A stretch of DNA of 64,000 nucleotides from Perkinsus olseni (taxonomy: Eukaryota > Perkinsozoa > Perkinsida > Perkinsidae), in contig JABANP010000030.1 in NCBI GenBank assembly GCA_013115135.1, positions 62,001 to 126,000 on the forward strand. The letters run 5' to 3'. The translations under genes and the position numbers were made by a program. Shown piece after piece: positions 10,152-20,671 of this stretch (position 1 is the stretch's first letter; each line of letters starts with the position of its first letter). Under the pieces are notes generated by a model. That model saw nothing but the letters and a program-made list of their open reading frames with translations. It did not search any database and had not been told where the DNA came from.

Positions 10152-13100
10152 ATGTTATTGGGAGGCCGGAGAGACGCGCGAAAGTGAGAATGTTTAGTTT
10201 CCTACTTACCGCGTGCATGGTATATTTGACAGATATATAGCTTGGATGTAGGGGGAAAGTGGGTAGACAGAGGGACGGGTTTTGTTGATGTCGTCGTTGC
10301 TGAGGGGAGCAGCACCGGTCTCGAGGACGGAACTGCGAGTGCATGGATCGTGGTAGTACCGATCGCATCATGGATGGCTACCCAGCTTATGGTGACTCAG
10401 GTGGCTCCTGAGCAGCGACGGAAAAGATCTGGGTCGGATAGTGACGAATCTGCCGAGAATGGCAACAGTACAAAAGAAAAGTTGATACTGCAATCGTGTA
10501 TACAACCGAGGGATTGTTATAGTAGACATACTCCATCGATACTGATATGGACGGAAAACGACCAGAGACAGGTAGTAAGAAGTGGGTTGATGGTCGATGA
10601 TCGGTTTGTGAGGAGTCTCTCACTATTCGCTCACCTGCTCGCTGCGAACTTCCGTGACTAGCGAGGTCTCTTCACTGGTGGGAACAGGGTTCGAGCCATT
10701 CGCAGGGAGATTTTCTTGGGCTCTGGAATCCCGATGAAGAGCAAGCGGTGGAATCTGGATTTGTCTTCGGCCGTTCAATCGCTAAAACGCAGAAATGAGT
10801 AAATCCGTGTTGAAAGCAGGGGCTCCGCGATCATTGCCGGGGGTTAGACGCTACACTAGGAACCCGCACGCGCTGTATTGTGCGAGAAACGAGTTGCTTA
10901 TTGGCAACCCAGCATCTGATACTAATTTTGATCAGTAAAACAAGGGTGCGGTTGCGACCTTGGGTCGTCAGTTTTTGTGCATCTGATCGTACTGTGGGTT
11001 ACGAGAGTGTGTTGACTTTTTCAACACGTCATCCGCTCAGACTGACGTGGCAATCAGCTTCCAGGACCGAGCAGGGGCTATCCAAATATGGAACATGATA
11101 CAGGAAGTTAACAAGAATGTAATTCGCCTTTGCCGCCCAGGATCGGTCTGCGTGTCTTTCGTGCCGTGGAACATGAAGTGTTTCATCAGATGTTGGGTGG
11201 TTCGCCAAGGTCTAGTGGGAGTATCACGCCGACGAGTTCACCTCGAGGAGCTCCAAAGGAGCGATCTCTCTCGGCAGACAGTGGTAGAAGCAGTCGCACC
11301 GCATCTTGGGCTACGCCTGAGGACGAAGTTAGCAATGGTAATATCACTAAATATGAGCGAAAAGCATCACCGCGTACTCCTCAGGTACAGTAGGTTCTCA
11401 TGCGCCCCTCATTCCCTACCCAACCGTCAGTAATCTTGCCGATGTGGCAATGTCGTTAAAGGAGGCCGGTAATAAGGATTAACATCAATATGAAAATGGC
11501 GCGGACGCGCAGCTAACGTCTTTCATACACGCTTGTACCGTGATCGGTACGGTCGGGACGAGTGGTGTAACGAGTGGGCGGCGTGGCAGGAAAGTCGTTG
11601 TATTGCGCTTCAACCAGATGGACATATCCTTTCGATCGAGCGATAACCAAAACAGCCGTCTTCGACCAGCTGTGGTATGGGATGATCTCCTTCACGGTGT
11701 TATCCACAGTTCTCGGAATACATTTGTCGCTGCGTGTTAGGCGAGAAGTTTCCCATCACATACCACCGCCGAGTTGTTGACGAGGTAATAGCCGTCATCC
11801 CTGAGCGTTCGGTTGGTACTGCCGCTTTTAGGTCACATCACCAGAATGGAAGTCGAGCCTTCGAAAGGCGTTTCTTGAAGCGGAATCCGCTGGAAATGAG
11901 ACTGCCTGCGCGGAAACAGCCGCTGTGGTAAGTGTGGGTTCATATTAGACCGCTGACGGCCTTGATTGTGGTTTATTGGGAATGACAAATTAACACTCAT
12001 AATACGTTGGCATTGGTCGCCACTGCAACCTCGGTAACACTGTTGACACTCGTGAATTATCGGACAGTAATGCAGGTGGCCAGTCAGTAGGGTCGCTGCC
12101 AGTCTCTTCTTCAAATGTGCATGAGTTTACCCGTTTCTCAGGTCCGAGCGTTAATCGGGCAAAATGAACCGGATGTGCTATATAGTCTTATTCAAACTGA
12201 GGATATTTATATGGACGTCCTTGGCATGCTGGAGCATGATGGTACACCGTAGCCTTACGACGCAGTTGTTCTGCGACGCCTTCTTCTCAGCTACTTACCG
12301 CCAAGCGAAGCACAGATCGTTCGTCAGCCAGTACCATCCGCCATCTAATCGGGTGTGCTTTCCTCCAACTATCCTTGACTGCGTCCATCTCAACTACCGA
12401 GTGGGATATCTGAGGGATTCTGTCTTGGCTGCCTTGATTGATGAGCAGTCCTTCACGACCTTTGCATCATTACAGTAGGTCGAGGATGGCTCACGAGTCA
12501 TGTATTCGCTGAACGCCCCTCGTCGCAAAAATATTTAGATTCTTGAGCAGTGTGTAAGTTGATACATGCACTGTTTGACTGGTGCATAATGCGTGGCGCT
12601 CTGTCGCAAGAGTTTCAATATTCTGCATTTTCAGCGCTCGATGAGTGGATCTGAGGGGTTCAAGAAGCGCGCAAAAATGGTTTTTCTCGTGTTTTAACGC
12701 GCAAAAGGGGTACCAGGTTACGATCGTTTCATGGCGCGCACAATAGCTACGGATCATCGTTGTAGACTGCGGAGAACGCGCTCATAGTATAGTTTCCGGG
12801 AGTGATATCTCATAGAGTTCTTGGAATGAAGTTCTCGATCTTGGTGTGGTATGCCAGCATCTTGATGTGAAGAGCGCCTCAGGTACTCCAATAGTTTGAC
12901 CATTCTGGACTACATCTGCAAGAACTACAATACCATCTTTTCTAATCTCCTCCCGAAGGAGGATGAGCGGAAACAAGATGAGAAGCAGTGGAGAGAGGAC
13001 AGAAATAATGGCATCAAATTTGTACTATTACAGTGACGATTCTACGCGCAATACATCGTTGGTTCGTTGTAGGTACTCGAAGTACTAACGATGTGCCGGT

Positions 13101-16052
13101 TAATGCCGCCGCAGGACAGAAAGGAGACTTTGGAGATAATGAGTAGTTCTCAGGGCTTCTTATGAGGGACTTGATTTTCATCTTGATAGCTCGAGAGCGT
13201 ATTCTGTGGAACGCCGGTGGTATCGGCTGGGCTGGTTCGGCTCATGACCGCGCGTCGAGCTACCGACTCGGCCGATTGACCGATTCGGCTAAATCCTGTA
13301 TAGCCCAACTCTCGGAATGTTCACGGTCTTCACGACTCTCGGTCCTGTCGATCGTATTGTATGCATGCGAAGGGGAATTCGGGATCGGATTTGCTGATGC
13401 GTGGCAGTCAATTCTATCGCATTTCGGTAGACAGTGTCGAGAGAGAATGGAGACTTCACCTTTCTAGTTCTCATCTGTTTTAGAGCGCCCAGAAGTGTCC
13501 GAGCCCATACTCAGAGCGTGTAAAGACGCTATAGCGGAGATGGACGATGTTGCTGCAGACGCGGCAGTTGATATACTGGTTAACTTGTCGATGGCGTGCC
13601 CGGTGGCGATATGGGATTTCTGCGACTCTGAGGGTGATAGCAATGGACAGGCGGCTGAGGAAGGAAACGAGAAGGCTGACCAAGGTAAGGTCATGGAGGC
13701 TGAGACCGGCACATTAGGCTGATGAAAGATGCTGTACCTCTCAATATTTTATTCGGTCATTCGATCCTAGTTCGGTAGGCGGCGTTAGGGTAACAGGATG
13801 AATCAAGCAACTGGCTGAACTCGAAGTTCACAGGCCTCTGTCACTGAGGCAACCGAGTCCCTTCTCAGTCGACACCTCTTGCGATGACCATCGTGCTTAT
13901 CCACCACTACCATCCTTACTCGTTGGACTACTATCCGCTCCTCCTAGCAGTAGCGCTCTTGCTGACGAGGGCCTCTTATCGCAGATAAGGGATGTCATAC
14001 AGCTGCTGTTAGAGCCAGCATGTAGGTTGCATTACTCTCTTGTAAGATAGACTATATCCTCATGTTCAGTCTCTGACGCTGCGCTGAGCGAGAGTTTAAT
14101 GACCACCATGTACTCTGAGAACGGCCTGGTAATCTTAATGGAGAACGCCTCTTTATCTCCTTCCTTCACAATGGAGCCGTCTCCGCACCCAGCTGATCCG
14201 AGAACATGATGTTTTTTCGCACGTCTAGGTATCGACGTTACTGAGGGTCCTTGGCAACCCTACAGGCCGAGGCGCGTATGGTGTCTGTGCATGTTACGAG
14301 CTTCTCAGTTATTGTGTGAAGATGCACAAGGGTAGGCCTGACTTCGTCATGTCCGGGTGCACAGTCTGATCTGTTGTAGCTGGACGGGCGAGATATTTGC
14401 TGAGTCGCCGTATCGGGCCCGTTGTGCAGTGCATAACTCAGAATGTCCGGAATTTGGAAAGTGACCTGTCAGCTCCCAAGACGGTAATAATTAAGTACGA
14501 CAAGGGGGTTAAGTTGCTTTCCATTGCAGGTCGTTGTGGCCGGTCTTCGCCTTGTCCTCTCCATGCTGTATACTAAGGTGATCACTGTGGTCTGCAGTTA
14601 ATAACTGCAGTGTGTTTATGCAGGACCCGATTTTCGGAGCGAGTCTGGAGGGGTTAGTTCCAGCGATATTGGAGTACCTCCATACACGGCAAGAGACTGG
14701 AAGATCGGGCGGCCTGTTACCGAATCTGTGTCTGGGGATAGTATATGAAATTAGAAATTTTGAATCGGTAATAAAGGCTTGTCCTTTTGGTCTTTCCGCG
14801 ACTGGGTGAGACTTCCCTTATGCTATGGTAGTTGCTCAGTATTCTGCTTCTCGGGCTTAGAGGCAAATTGTCGGACTGTACGAGCGCAGAGATAGAGGAA
14901 ATGGTCGTTGCTATATTGGTTTTTCAGTTACTGCGAAGTACATTAAGAAACCCTAAGACCTACTCCTACTTACAGGATATAGATAATACGGCGGTGGGTT
15001 TACTGATAGTCACGAGAAGGCATCCAGGATGGACGGCTTTCTAGATACAAAATTTAATACCCCAAGCGAGAGCCAGCGATGAGTTCCGGAATACAGGAGC
15101 GACTCCGCCGACAATATCTGCCAAGACAGATAGGTTCGGAGAGGATATAGAGGAAGAACACTGGTTTGAGTCTGGTGATGAAGAAGAGGATGAGGGCAGA
15201 AAATCTGATGGTGGTGATCGCAAGGTAGTACGGAGATTTCTCCCGTAGAGTATTGAATGGCGCGTGTTCGCCTTGATGCGGTTGTTATTTACCTCGTCAT
15301 TGAGGTGAAATGTACCCTGTAGCACGAGCGAGTTCATCGCCTGACGCTGTGGACGCGTAGGGCACGGTATGAGTTTTGTAAACTGTCCATTTACAGGACA
15401 TCTCTCATTCTGAGGAAACCTGTGCAATTCGGCCGGTTCCTCACTCCCTAACATTTACCATGTAGATGCCAGGAGACATGCCGCCGCACACGTTGGTTCG
15501 CACCGTTTGTTCTTTCAGGCTTCGTCAGCAGAAAGAGGGCGGAACTACTTTCAGGATTCCCCACGACCGAATAAGAAGACCTCTGGCTCTATGCTGGCAT
15601 CGCCGATTGAGGAGAGACGAACTCCCCGGCGAGAGTCTAACGCAGTGGCTAGCCTTCTCCAGCAGTAGGCGGGCGAGCGGAATTGTCAACCGTTCATGAG
15701 ACTCGGAGTAGGTACCTCGAGGATATTGACGATGACGAAGCAGAGGATATGCGACAGCCTAGCAAGAGGTTGAAGATGTCTTTCGATGATGCGGAGTTTG
15801 TCGGTTCGGAGAATGGGCAACAACGGACCTCATTTCAAGAAGGAAAGGTAGACCGCTATAGCGTCCCCTTCAGTGGGATGGATATTCATTCGCAACAACG
15901 CTTCTTGCGACTCGCGTAATTGGCTTGGAATATCTTGTTCGTGTTTCTTTCTTCAGGCAGCCGTGTCGAATGCTCCTCCAATGAGCTCTGTGCCCAACCT
16001 GGTCACGGAGGGACTAGCTGTTGAGGATTCTGACTCGGAGGATGAGGAATAG
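10152..16052 (+). CDS. Serine/threonine-protein phosphatase 4 regulatory subunit 3 (SMEK/PP4R3)
   Basis: PP4R3 proteins target phosphatase PP4 through an N-terminal EVH1-like domain followed by a helical repeat domain. Exon 1 (10152-10183, MLLGGRRDAR) and exon 2 (10241-10571) carry KWVDRGTGFVDV, matching the family's WxDRGTG start, and later ILIWTENDQRQ. Exon 3 (11041-11118) has DVAISFQDRAGAIQIWNMIQ, the typical ALSFQ-KAGC--IW segment. Exons 4-5 (11190-11337, 11394-11468) continue it. Conserved core pieces are VLYSLIQTEDIYMDVLGMLE (about 12.2 kb), YRQAKHRSFVSQYHPP leading to LNYRVGYLRDSVL (about 12.3-12.48 kb) and YSNSLTILDYICKNYNTIF (about 12.9 kb), with helical repeats to 15 kb. The acidic EDIEEEHWFESGDEEEDEG (about 15.2 kb) matches the family's WF-DED region. 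The Ser/Asp-rich tail ends at TAG 16052. An AG lies just before the ATG. Middle exon borders are approximate. Confidence 0.85.
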
Positions 16053-16120
16053 GTAGTAGTGGAATTGCGGAGCGAGCGAAGCGAGCGGAGCATATACTGT
16101 CACTTCTGCGCTTTTTTTGT

Positions 16121-16142
16121 GCGTTCGTTCGTTCGTTCGTTC
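16121..16142. repeat. GTTC microsatellite
   Basis: Five tandem GTTC units, just after a run of seven T and about 70 bases past the SMEK stop codon. It is flanked upstream by a purine-rich gcgagcg repeat (about 16070-16088). Confidence 0.8.
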
Positions 16143-17006
16143 AAATTATTTCTCCACGACTATGCTGAATAAACTCATGGGACGCATACCAATCGAAAGG
16201 TCTCGATTCATATATTCTATAAAAAATACGAAATCGCGCCCATCCCCGTTCTACCAACCAAAACCAGCGTGGACCGTTGTAGATGAACCCGAAAAAATTC
16301 AGAAAAAAACCTGTGTGGGGTTCGAACCCGAGACTTCCTGCCGAGCTCCGCTTTTTTCGTTACGAAGGCCTAGTCTGAAAACGTCGGGTGGTGGAAGCTC
16401 GTGGGAGCTGGTATCATGGCCGTTCCATAATCCTGTATAATGTGTTGATCCATGAGTGGCTCTTATCTCATTCACATCCACTCGTGGAATATCTATGCGT
16501 TTTCACCCGTATCTACACACTTCATGTATGTGCCATGTGCGTCGGGCTTGAGAAGATGTCACTGGCGACACTTCGAGTTACCCAACGCTGATCGCTTGAT
16601 TGCTTCTCAGACGTATCTCAAATTTGAGGTCGTACCAATATCGGCTTGGCAGAGGGGTACTTTGGTTATTGCGTGTCTAATAGCCTTAGAGTGTGTACGA
16701 CTTCCTGTTCCCTCTCACGTTCCGTTCCGACCTTCGACACAGAGGATTATCTCGGGAGTTTCAGAATTGCTGGCAGTTATTCTATTGGTACATTCCGGTG
16801 TGCCGTGTAAATTAGCCTGGTACTTGGCGACTGCTATTGTTACAGTTCGCAACTACCATTTTGAAGGAGGAGAACACTCTCATTATCATCATTGATATGT
16901 TCGCTCTACAGCAACGTCGCCGGCAAGTTCTGCCCATTGTAGAGTTGAGTTCCTCTCTTTGTGAAGTGATATCCACATTGGGTTATTCAGAATTGGGATA
17001 TCCCGC

Positions 17007-17280
17007 ATGTCTTCGGCTCCTATTTATAATTTCAACCAGGCTGTCTCGGCGGATGCCTTCGAGGTAGAAGAGTTCAGGTAGTCCGTTGAGTCCTACCCTG
17101 GCTGGCAAGAGCTGTATGTAGGCGTCGAACTCGACTGCATGAGAAGGAGGCTGCTGAGATCGAGAAGTCAGTTAGTAGCATAAAGCCCTCCAGGCGGATC
17201 CGAATGAAAAGATCGGGTGGAGATGACGCTACTCAACAGAGTGCAGGATCTGCCGAGGATGAAGGAGTAAGTAGCGGATG
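17007..17280 (+). CDS. Short basic/acidic protein, partial gene model
   Basis: A start MSSAPIYNFNQAVSADAFE (17007-17063) is followed after a probable short intron by a frame containing EAAEIEKSVSSIKPSRRIRM and GGDDATQQSAGSAEDEG and ending at TGA near 17280. The exact splice junction between them is not resolved. The product would be small, hydrophilic and mixed-charge. It might instead be the last exons of a gene beginning near 16.45 kb. No family recognised. Confidence 0.35.
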
Positions 17281-17412
17281 AAACCAAAGTTGCCTTCCGG
17301 TTGGCAATTTTCATACGTCGCACTTGTTAGGGTAGATAGAATTTGAGCGGATCTGTGCTAAACATAATTTCTGATAGATCTATCCTCCGGCGGAGCTTAA
17401 ACGTTCCGTCTG

Positions 17413-17484
17413 TGGGTTACCAGTTCAGTCGGCAGAGCGCGTGTTTTTATGCACGTGGTCCCGGGTTCGAGCCCCGCCCGAGGT
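17413..17484 (+). pseudogene. Degenerate first tRNA-Lys unit
   Basis: The 3' half and the B box GGTTCGAGCCCC match the array consensus, but the acceptor 5' strand and D-arm are changed (ttaccagttcag instead of cggtagctcag). The anticodon arm is one base short, with a different stem (CGTGT...GCACG). Probably not a functional tRNA. Confidence 0.6.
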
Positions 17485-17555
17485 AGACGTTATGTACATT
17501 GGGAGGCGGATGGGTTACTCCTGGGGTTCTAAGGTCTCACGGCAACAGTTTTTAT

Positions 17556-17628
17556 GCCTCGGTAGCTCAGTCGGCAGAGCGCGTGCCTTTTAAGCCCGTG
17601 GCCGCGGGTTCGAGCCCCGCCCGAGGTG
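17556..17628 (+). tRNA. tRNA-Lys (anticodon UUU)
   Basis: Acceptor GCCTCGG/CCGAGGT (first pair G-U), D-arm GCTC...GAGC, T-arm GCGGG-TTCGAGC-CCCGC. The anticodon loop CTTTTAA gives UUU. The anticodon stem CGTGC/GCCCG has a central U-C mismatch, shared by all units. TTTT follows 6 bases after the gene. CCA is not encoded. Confidence 0.85.
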
Positions 17629-17699
17629 AACGTTTTGCACATTGCGAAGTGGATGGGTTACTCCTGGGCTTTTAGGGTCTCGAGGCGGTTGGTTTGTAT

Positions 17700-17772
17700 G
17701 CCTCGGTAGCTCAGTCGGCAGAGCGCGTGCCTTTTAAGCCCGTGGCCGCGGGTTCGAGCCCCGCCCGAGGTG
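17700..17772 (+). tRNA. tRNA-Lys (anticodon UUU), no TTTT terminator
   Basis: Same sequence as the unit at 17556. The spacer immediately downstream reads gaacgtttggtac, so the usual TTTT terminator is reduced to TTT. Read-through into the next spacer is possible. Confidence 0.8.
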
Positions 17773-17843
17773 AACGTTTGGTACATTGGGAAGTGGATGG
17801 GTTACTCCTGGGCTTTTAAGGTCTCGAGACGGCTGGTTTGAAT

Positions 17844-17916
17844 GCCTCGGTAGCTCAGTCGGCAGAGCGCGTGCCTTTTTAGCCCGTGGCCGCGGGTTCG
17901 AGCCCCGCCCGAGGTG
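17844..17916 (+). tRNA. tRNA-Lys-like, variant anticodon loop
   Basis: Identical to its neighbours except that the loop is CTTTTTA. Position 37 is therefore U instead of the purine nearly always found 3' of an anticodon. The anticodon still reads UUU. A TTTT terminator is present. Confidence 0.7.
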
Positions 17917-17987
17917 AACGTTTTGTTCGTTGGGAGGTGGATGGGTTACTCCTGGGCTTTTAAGGTCTCGAGGCGGTTGGTTTGTAT

Positions 17988-18060
17988 GCCTCTGTAGCTC
18001 ACTCGGCAGAGCGCGTGCCTTTTAAGCCCGTGGCCGCGGGTTCGAGCCCCGCCCGAGGTG
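17988..18060 (+). tRNA. tRNA-Lys (UUU) with acceptor and D-arm changes
   Basis: The start is GCCTCTG, which breaks the sixth acceptor pair, and the D-loop has CACTCGG instead of CAGTCGG. The anticodon loop is the normal CTTTTAA and TTTT follows. Possibly a decaying copy. Confidence 0.6.
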
Positions 18061-18131
18061 AACGTTTTGTACATTGGGAAGTGGATGGGTTACTCCTGGG
18101 CTTTTAAGGTCTCGAGGCGGCTGGTTTGTAT

Positions 18132-18928
18132 GCCTCGGGAGGTATTCCATTTTCCTGCGCAGCCTGTGGTCGGGGTTGCCTGTGGTCAGGGGTTCGGCGC
18201 ACGAACCCCGAACCCCTGACCGCTTTTTTGAGGTTTTAGTGGGAGTTTCCGCACGGTTCCCAGCTTCCCTTTTCCATCGGGCCATGCCTAACATTTCCAA
18301 AACTAAAGACGAATGGGAGGCCATCCTTCCTCTCCAAGTTGAGGAGAGGGGCAGCTCCTCCTAAAACTTCGTGGGTTGCGAAGAAAACTGCAGCGATCAC
18401 GAATTGTCCGTATAAAGGAAGCTCAGCGGAGTGCAAAGCTCGCAAGTTTCTTTTTGGTGGTCCGGGGAGCTCAAGGTGGCTGGAGTGCACCTGTTCGTAC
18501 CATCGGATAATTAAGCCAAACGAGTCGCACAGGTAATTGCACAGTCTGGGTACATGCTTAAGATTTCGCCTTGCTCAGTTCCAAGGTCCAAAGCCACAGA
18601 GATTCTGCCGAACCTCTGCAAAACCAAACACAAGAGAAGGACGAGCAATCATCCATCGATGTGGAGCTCGTCAAGCCGGCAAGCAGTGGAAGCATCGAGC
18701 CAGAGAAGTACGAAAACCTTGCCGGGTCACTGATAGCGACCAAAAGGTGTCTTTCCGCAGGTCATCGCGGGACCTTCGTTTGGGTCTGACAGAATCCAGC
18801 TCTAAGCTCCGCCCCGTACTGATAGACACGGAAACAATGAATCGATTGAAAGTCGGAGAGCTACGAGGGATGGGCAGAGCGCGTGCCTTTTAAGCCCGTG
18901 GCCGCGGGTTCGAGCCCCGCCCGAGGTG
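18132..18928 (+). pseudogene. tRNA-Lys unit split by an insertion
   Basis: Bases 1-7 of the tRNA (18132-18138) are separated from base 18 onward (18873-18928) by 734 foreign bases, and tRNA bases 8-17 are missing. The 3' part has the normal loop CTTTTAA and a TTTT terminator. The A box is lost, so it should not be transcribed as a tRNA. Confidence 0.75.
18139..18872 (+). other. Insertion in the tRNA array, carrying a gene fragment
   Basis: This segment replaces 10 bases of a tRNA unit. Near its start is a 14-bp perfect inverted repeat (18184-18221, arm GGTCAGGGGTTCGG) followed by TTTTTT. Downstream are protein-like pieces on the plus strand: MPNISKTKDEWEAIL (about 18283), DEQSSIDVELVKPASSGS (about 18640-18695, ending at a GT...cag intron near 18745) and VLIDTETMNRLKVGELRG ending at the 3' junction. 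The last phrase resembles the start of a SAP-type helix, but this is weak. It looks like the truncated 5' part of a protein gene; its own 3' end is missing. No target duplication is visible. Confidence 0.5.
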
Positions 18929-18999
18929 AACGTTTTGTACATTGGGAAGTGGATGGGTTACTCCTGGGCTTTTAAGGTCTCGAGGCGGCTGGTTTGTAT

Positions 19000-19072
19000 G
19001 CCTCGGTAGCTCAGTCGGCAGAGCGCGTGCCTTTTTAGCCCGTGGCCGCGGGTTCGAGCCCCGCCCGAGGTG
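19000..19072 (+). tRNA. tRNA-Lys-like, variant anticodon loop
   Basis: Same variant as the unit at 17844: loop CTTTTTA with U at position 37, otherwise identical to the array consensus. A TTTT terminator is present. The two variant units also share the downstream spacer start (gttcattgggaggtgg or gttcgttgggaggtgg), suggesting copy exchange within the array. Confidence 0.7.
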
Positions 19073-19143
19073 AACGTTTTGTTCATTGGGAGGTGGATGG
19101 GTTACTCCTGGGCTTTTAAGGTCTCGAGGCGGTTGGTTTGTAT

Positions 19144-19216
19144 GCCTCGGTAGCTCAGTCGGCAGAGCGCGTGCCTTTTAAGCCCGTGGCCGCGGGTTCG
19201 AGCCCCGCCCGAGGTG
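19144..19216 (+). tRNA. tRNA-Lys (anticodon UUU), no TTTT terminator
   Basis: Consensus tRNA with loop CTTTTAA. Downstream reads gaacgctttgtac, so the T-run is only three. Confidence 0.8.
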
Positions 19217-19287
19217 AACGCTTTGTACATTGGTAAGTGGATGGGTTACTCCTGGGCTTTTAAGGTCTCGAGGCGGCTGGTTTGTAT

Positions 19288-19360
19288 GCCTCGGTAGCTC
19301 AGTCGGCAGAGCGCGTGCCTTTTAAGCCCGTGGCCGCGGGTTCGAGCCCCGCCCGAGGTG
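19288..19360 (+). tRNA. tRNA-Lys (anticodon UUU)
   Basis: Consensus tRNA with loop CTTTTAA and TTTT downstream. It is the last intact unit of the array. Confidence 0.85.
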
Positions 19361-19431
19361 AACGTTTTGTTCATTGGGAGGTGGATGGGTTACTCCTGGG
19401 CTTTTAAGGTCTCGAGGCGGCTGGTTTGTAT

Positions 19432-19502
19432 GCCTCGGTAGCTCGGTCGGCGAAGGGCATGTTTTTAAGCCCTTGGACGAGGGTTTTAGCCTCTTCCCAT
19501 CT
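19432..19502 (+). pseudogene. Degenerate last tRNA-Lys unit
   Basis: It starts with the normal GCCTCGGTAGCTC in exact 144-base phase, then diverges (ggtcggcgaagggcatg, gagggttttagcc). The B box is destroyed, so it marks the decayed edge of the array. Confidence 0.65.
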
Positions 19503-19559
19503 CGCGACGAAAAGCGCGCGTGCTTGAATAGTCTTGTTGCGGTAGCGCCGGGCTTTCCA

Positions 19560-20290
19560 GTACTACAATTCCAACTCATTCCAGCATTCATGTATCTGAA
19601 GTTTCATCCGCATCTGTTTCTCTCGTGTACTGCTCCTTTTTTAGCCTACTCTGCTGGATCTCAAGCATCGGCATCTGGAGAGTATCCGCAAGGATCGAGA
19701 GGAGATGCAAGACCAGGATGGTGGTTACAAGCGTTTCCAGGTGGGGCCTCACTACGGTTTGTCTGATTCATTTCTCGTGTGAACTCTTTGCCGATCTCGG
19801 GCTTTTGTCGAAGAGCAATGGACGGGCCCGTGGATTATTATCTCGCTTCAGATGGAGGAGTACACCAGCGAAGATAGCCATCTTAAGTCAAAGGGAAAGC
19901 TCATTCAGTGAGTGCCAGTGAAACTCAACGCTGGTTCTCCGGCTTTCATGAGTTTGATGACCTATCTGAATTACTCCGGTGACTTCTACGGGAGAAGCCT
20001 TTCCTTGGCAGATATTATTGTTCTCTATGCGGCCAGATGGCCCTGGTGACGGATTGCCCGTTGAGTGAGCTCCCTAAGCGGTCGACAGATGGTGCCCTTG
20101 CACTCGATGAGAAGAAGTAGAAACGGGCGCAATCAGAACTGCAGCTATACACTGCATTCTTCATTGCTTAGACATTTCCATAAGAAGTATCTAGCGCTCG
20201 GCCAGCGTGTCTGTCTCGATCGTGCAAACGACAAGATCGAAATTCAGTACCGGTATAACTGCAAGAACAACCGCTGCGGGTAAGCAGTGC
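19560..20290 (+). CDS. Unrecognised multi-exon gene fragment(s)
   Basis: Plus-strand stretches with coding character are LKHRHLESIRKDREEMQDQD (about 19,659), RAFVEEQWTGPWIIISLQME (about 19,799) ending at KSKGKLIQ, and KYLALGQRVCLDRANDKIEI followed by YRYNCKNNRCG (about 20,187-20,278) with a donor gtaagc. They are probably exons of one gene, but start, stop and joins are unresolved. No family recognised. Confidence 0.3.
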
Positions 20291-20671
20291 TGCTGGGTGT
20301 TGTTATGCAGCATCGCAGTATCAATCATCAGGATTCCAATCGCTTATCGCACTACCTTAGAGGATACAGGCGAAACCGGTGCATCTTTGTTTACGTAAAC
20401 TACCAACAGCCTTAGAAATGAGTGTGATTGGCCATGTTCAGGTATATCATTAAGGGGAGCCTATTGAAGGAGCAATCGAAGGCGGCGAGGTAGTACACGT
20501 GCTGGCGGTGGAAGCAGCGTGTTGAATCCTACTCGGAAGATTTGGTGCATTGAGTAACGGTCATTCTAGGCCTCGGGAAATATGGTGCAAACAGGGGTCA
20601 CACATCTCCCGGTTGGAAAGCATCGGTTATCAGGTTCAACTCCGCGACCCGATCCAAATTCCTTGACGCCG

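Larger units (their letters stand above)
17413..19502 (+). repeat. tRNA-Lys(UUU) tandem array, 144-base period
   Basis: Units start at 17556, 17700, 17844, 17988 and 18132, then at 19000, 19144, 19288 and 19432, each exactly 144 bases apart. The broken unit resuming at 18873 keeps the phase (virtual start 18856). Each unit is a 73-base tRNA plus a conserved 71-base spacer containing gtggatgggttactcctggg and aggtctcgaggcgg. The outermost units (17413 and 19432) are degenerate. Most units have TTTT a few bases after the tRNA as a Pol III terminator; internal A and B boxes are intact. Such uniformity implies recent unequal exchange or gene conversion. Confidence 0.9.

Noticed and set aside
9931..10371. 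146-codon minus-strand open frame (includes MHAVSRKLNILTFARLSG)
   Set aside because: It overlaps exons 1 and 2 of the SMEK gene on the opposite strand, which are supported by homology and in-frame splicing. The minus frame has no family match and no acceptor before its internal ATG.
16300..16330. Minus-strand tRNA gene suggested by GGGTTCGAACCCC followed by a T-run
   Set aside because: Only the B-box half is present. No D-arm, anticodon arm or matching acceptor strand was found upstream, so it is kept only as a comment to the 54.3-kb candidate.
18283..18460. Methionine sulfoxide reductase B fragment in the tRNA-array insert
   Set aside because: SKTKDEWEAIL resembles the N-terminus of MsrB, but the expected zinc CxxC and catalytic motifs do not follow in any frame.
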